From: Caenorhabditis remanei
Lineage: Eukaryota; Nematoda; Chromadorea; Rhabditida; Rhabditidae
DNA: 64,000 nucleotides
Assembly: GCF_010183535.1 (NCBI RefSeq)
Contig: NC_071332.1
Coordinates: 13,888,001-13,952,000, forward strand
Reading direction: 5' to 3'
Shown: in pieces, positions 60,911 through 64,000 of the stretch
Layout: every line of letters begins with the position of its first letter
How positions within the stretch are numbered: position 1 is the first letter of the stretch
Translations under genes and position numbers: made by a program
The notes under the pieces: generated by a model
Database searches by the model: none
Seen by the model: only the letters and a program-made list of their open reading frames with translations
What the model was told of the DNA's origin: nothing

Positions 60911-61118
60911 TTGATTTCTACTTACCTCACTCCGCTTTGCTATTACTAGCAATCTTCAATTTCGGTTTCTTTCATTCCCTGTTTCTTTTTTTACATTTCT
61001 TTTTTACAGTTTTAATAAAAAATTAATTTATAATGCGAAAAAAGTGAACAAGTTTGAAAATTAAACCAACAAAACAAAAGATAACAAATATTACAAGTTT
61101 TTCGAGGAGACAAGATTA

Positions 61119-62769
61119 TTACTGTGACGCCGAGGCAGCTACCGGCTGTTTGTCATCCTCTGGTTCTACTATCTTGAGACCTTCTGATTCCACTTCCAAA
61201 TCTTCGACTGGAGCTGGAACTATTTTTGGCTCAGTGGATTCTTGCTCCTTGGCAGCTTCCGAAGTTTCTGATGAAGCGGCTTCTTGCTCCTTAGCTGCAT
61301 TGCTCGCGCATGCTGCTGCCATTGTTACGAACGTCTTCTTCTCCGGCTCTTCTGCTTCTGGATTAGACGTGAAATCGTGATGAACCAAGTCAGCGAGCCA
61401 TTTCATCATTCCTTGTGACACTAACTCCGTCTCCAGCATGTCTTTTGTAATGAGCTCGAACTTGGTTCGTTCCACTTCCTTCTCGATAATCTCTCCCCAA
61501 TCAGTCAGTGGCTGATGGTCTTTTGCATTCTTCTTATCGTAACAATCATAATGAGTTCTCTCAAGAAGAAGACCCAATCCAGGAGCCATTGGAATATCCA
61601 TCTGCAGAAACAATTCAATAAGAACATAATTGAAATACGATAAAACTCACTCTTTGTCCTTCAAACGATCTCTGAATCGCAGATTTCAAGTGAAGCTCTC
61701 TGACAACAGTAATCACCATTCCAACCATTTTTCGGATTTGATGAAGAACGAATGACTGTCCCTTGACAACAATCTGAACGAATTCGACATCTTCTTTCCT
61801 GAATTCGTCCCGGAACAAAAATGGTTCCTTACATTCGAATGATACGATGTATCGATTGGAGCTCATGTCATTGTAGGCGCTGAAAACTGAGGAATACTGA
61901 ATAATTCGAATTCAAGAATGTTTCATACCGTTTAGCAGTGTAATTAAAGAAATTGTGAGTTCCTTTATAGATTGAGAGGATGTCATTTACTTCTGCTAGC
62001 GTCTCTTTCGGTAATCGAAATGCAGAGTTTGTGAGCTGAAAAAATAGACGCTATTCAAGTTTTTGAAGGGTTCAGGTACCTCTGTCGGTTTTGCAAATAC
62101 AAACGATGGACAAGTATAACTGTAAGTCCGATAATCACATTGTTTCTGGGGATGGAAGAAATTAATAGTCCTTCTCATTCCAAATACACGAATATCATCG
62201 GGAAGCAAATTATTCAGAACTCCAGCTCCATCAGTTTGATACTTATCATCGTCTCGTGGTAATTGCATTCCGCACATCTGAAACAATAAAAACATGAAAT
62301 TTTATCATTTTTCGTTGAAATTTTCAATGAAATCAGTGATGTTTTTATCATTATTTCACTTCGTTCAAGAATCGAACCTGTCTAGCAGCTGATACTGCTC
62401 TATCAGTTCTCGCTGCTCTCTGGAAGAAGAAATCGAACGGTTTGTCTCTTTGTGCAGCTGTAATCCATCCAGCCTTTTCCATAGCCTCAAGAAGTTTAGA
62501 CTCAATCGTGGGAAGATCTTTTTGCAACTGAAAAAATCAAAAAATTATCACATTTGACCTCAAAAAGTTTGTTATCTTATCACCTGCATCCCGTAGTATT
62601 TTTTGCCTTGATACCCCAAAAGCATAGCATATTTTGCCTGCTTCACTCTTGGCTTTTTTGGCTCTTTGTGCACACCACCCGATTGAACATGGTTGAGCTT
62701 ATCGGCAACAGGCTCTTCAATTGTCTTTGTCATGATTCGGGTAAGCCTTTGCAGCAGTTGTTTGAGCAT
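61119..62769 (-). CDS. pus-1: tRNA pseudouridine synthase (PUS1/TruA family)
   Basis: Converts uridine to pseudouridine in tRNA. Exons: 62769-62584, 62527-62378, 62277-62080, 62035-61929, 61879-61651, 61601-61119; 450 residues. Visible family motifs: start of the catalytic domain AMLLGYQGKKYYGMQ; catalytic Asp in ARTDRAVSA (exon 2); DIRVFGMRRTINFFHPQKQCD; GTHNFFNYTAKR; FVLHQIRKMVGMVI; GLGLLLER. The C-terminal 70 residues are Glu/Ala/Ser-rich and low in complexity. Two starts are plausible: 62769 (MLKQLLQRLTRIM, amphipathic and basic like a mitochondrial presequence) and 62733 (MTKTIEEPV, without it). TTTCAG lies 18 bp upstream of the first. PUS1 proteins act in nucleus and mitochondria. The gene is divergent from ctps-1. 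Confidence 0.92.
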
Positions 62770-63127
62770 CCAACGGACGAAATCCGCCTGAAACCATTTA
62801 ATTAAGATAGAGAAACTAGATGGCATCAATTTTTCATACAGAAAAAGCAAGAAAGTGATGAGAAATTGTCTAAAATCCTCCGAAAACTTTAAAAAACCAG
62901 CAAAAAAAAATTTTTTTGAAAGACACGCCAACAAATTTACTGGCTTTTTTCCCGCCATATCATTGACGCAATTTTCGTGCCCGCGAAAATTTTTAAAAAC
63001 ATCTTTGTTATGACGATTTCTGCCTAAAAACACCGCCAATTTTGAAGTTTGGCCTCAATTTTCATGATAAAAACCTTCGATAATCGCAATTTCCACTACG
63101 GCCGCTTTGAAAATGTCGTTTTCAGAG
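62770..63127. promoter_or_regulatory. Divergent promoter region of pus-1 and ctps-1
   Basis: About 360 bp separate the two starts. The region contains CCCGCCATATC and CCCGCGAAAA motifs (about 62950-62990), which resemble E2F-type TTTCCCGC sites, and a TTTTCAG acceptor 2 bp before the ctps-1 ATG at 63128. The shared promoter is inferred from position; the E2F resemblance is only a motif match by eye. Confidence 0.5.
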
Positions 63128-64000
63128 ATGCCGGCGGAGAAGCGCGTCAAGTACATTCTGGTGACGGGAGGAGTCATCTCTGGCGTCGGCAAAGGCATCA
63201 TCTCGTCGAGTTTGGGAGTTTTGCTCAAAAACAACGGATATAAGGTAAGAAGGTGCGAGTAATCTCAGAATATGGAAGAAGGTGTTCAAACTAATATGAG
63301 GGATTATACCAGGGAAAGTTGATGAAATTAATAAAATTTCACTTTCAGGTCACAGCCATAAAAATCGACCCTTATCTCAATATTGATGCTGGAACCTTCT
63401 CTCCATACGAACACGGAGAAGTTTTCGTTCTCGACGATGGAGGTGAAGTTGACTTGGATTTGGGAAATTACGAACGATTTTTGGATATTCGTCTCACAAG
63501 GGATAACAATATCACAACCGGAAAAATGTTCAAACACGTGATGGAAAAAGAGAGACGAGGAGATTACTGTGGAAAAACAGTTCAAATGATTCCTCATTTG
63601 ACTGATGCTATTGTTGATTGGGTTGAACGTGTCGCAAAGATTCCAGTTGATGGAACAAATGAGCAGCCGGATGTATGTATCATCGAATTGGGCGGAACTA
63701 TTGGGGACATTGAAGGAATGACTTATCTCTCGGCATTCGAACGATTCCAACGCCCAACACTTAAAAATCATTTGATGAACGTTCATGTTTCATTAATATT
63801 GCACCCAAATGCAACTGGAGAGCCAAAAACCAAACCGATGCAAAATTCTGTCCGCCATTTACGTGCTGCTGGTCTTGTACCGGATTTGTTGATCTGTCGT
63901 TCGACGGAGAAGTTGGATCCACATTTGAGAGAGAAGATCTCAAGATTTGGTATGATGGATTTGGAACAAGTTGTTGGAGTTCATGATGTTTCAAATATAT
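63128..64000 (+). CDS. ctps-1: CTP synthase, N-terminal part (cut by window end)
   Basis: Makes CTP from UTP, ATP and glutamine. Exons 63128-63244 and 63349 to beyond 64000. The N-terminal synthase domain is clear: P-loop [14 protein letters not shown], then [48 protein letters not shown] and the [14 protein letters not shown] motif. The glutaminase domain lies outside the window. I chose ATG 63128 ([11 protein letters not shown]) because a TTTTCAG acceptor ends 2 bp before it. An in-frame ATG at 63113 would lie upstream of that acceptor. Identified with C. elegans W06H3.3 by sequence and synteny. Confidence 0.95.

Noticed and set aside
63113..63127. ATG 63113 as the ctps-1 start
   Set aside because: A TTTTCAG acceptor lies between it and ATG 63128, so a trans-spliced message would begin after it.

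Overview
The window is nuclear DNA of a Caenorhabditis-type nematode. The evidence is AT-rich intergenic DNA, many 45-50 bp introns ending in TTTCAG, TTTCAG acceptors a few bases upstream of most start codons (the look of SL trans-splicing), and gene content. Both edges carry conserved genes that I place on C. elegans chromosome V from memory: dkf-2 (protein kinase D) on the left, and immt-2, pus-1 and ctps-1 (W06H3.1, W06H3.2 and W06H3.3 in C. elegans) on the right. I cannot name the species.

Layout. 1-1935: upstream DNA of dkf-2 with two weak minus-strand reading frames. 1936-22408: dkf-2 (+), with tandem C1 domains, a PH domain split by a 14.8 kb intron, and a PKD-type kinase domain. The intron holds two MITEs and at least two possible alternative first exons. 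23380-24983: a MATH/BTB-like gene (+) with an acidic insertion and a MITE in its second intron. 25438-56185: eight SPK-domain genes, one on + and seven on -. They carry one to three SPK domains at the N-terminus, an acidic or Ser-rich linker, and a C-terminal module made of two related helical repeats that I cannot match to a named family. Two of the eight genes lie in a 5,498 bp tandem duplication that appears identical. A third is an internally deleted derivative of the same gene. 56623-64000: immt-2 (+), an unidentified two-exon gene (+), pus-1 (-) and the 5' part of ctps-1 (+, cut by the window end).

How the parts fit together. The edges are housekeeping or signalling genes: PKD signalling, cristae organisation (MICOS), tRNA pseudouridylation and CTP synthesis. 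pus-1 and ctps-1 are divergent with about 360 bp between their starts. The centre is a lineage-specific, fast-changing block of SPK and MATH/BTB genes with several non-autonomous DNA transposons. Exon structures in the SPK block are so regular that domain duplication, exon fusion, intron loss and unequal crossing-over can be read directly. All gene models were built by hand from splice consensus and phase. Every spliced model listed as complete sums to a whole number of codons. No alignment or database search was run.
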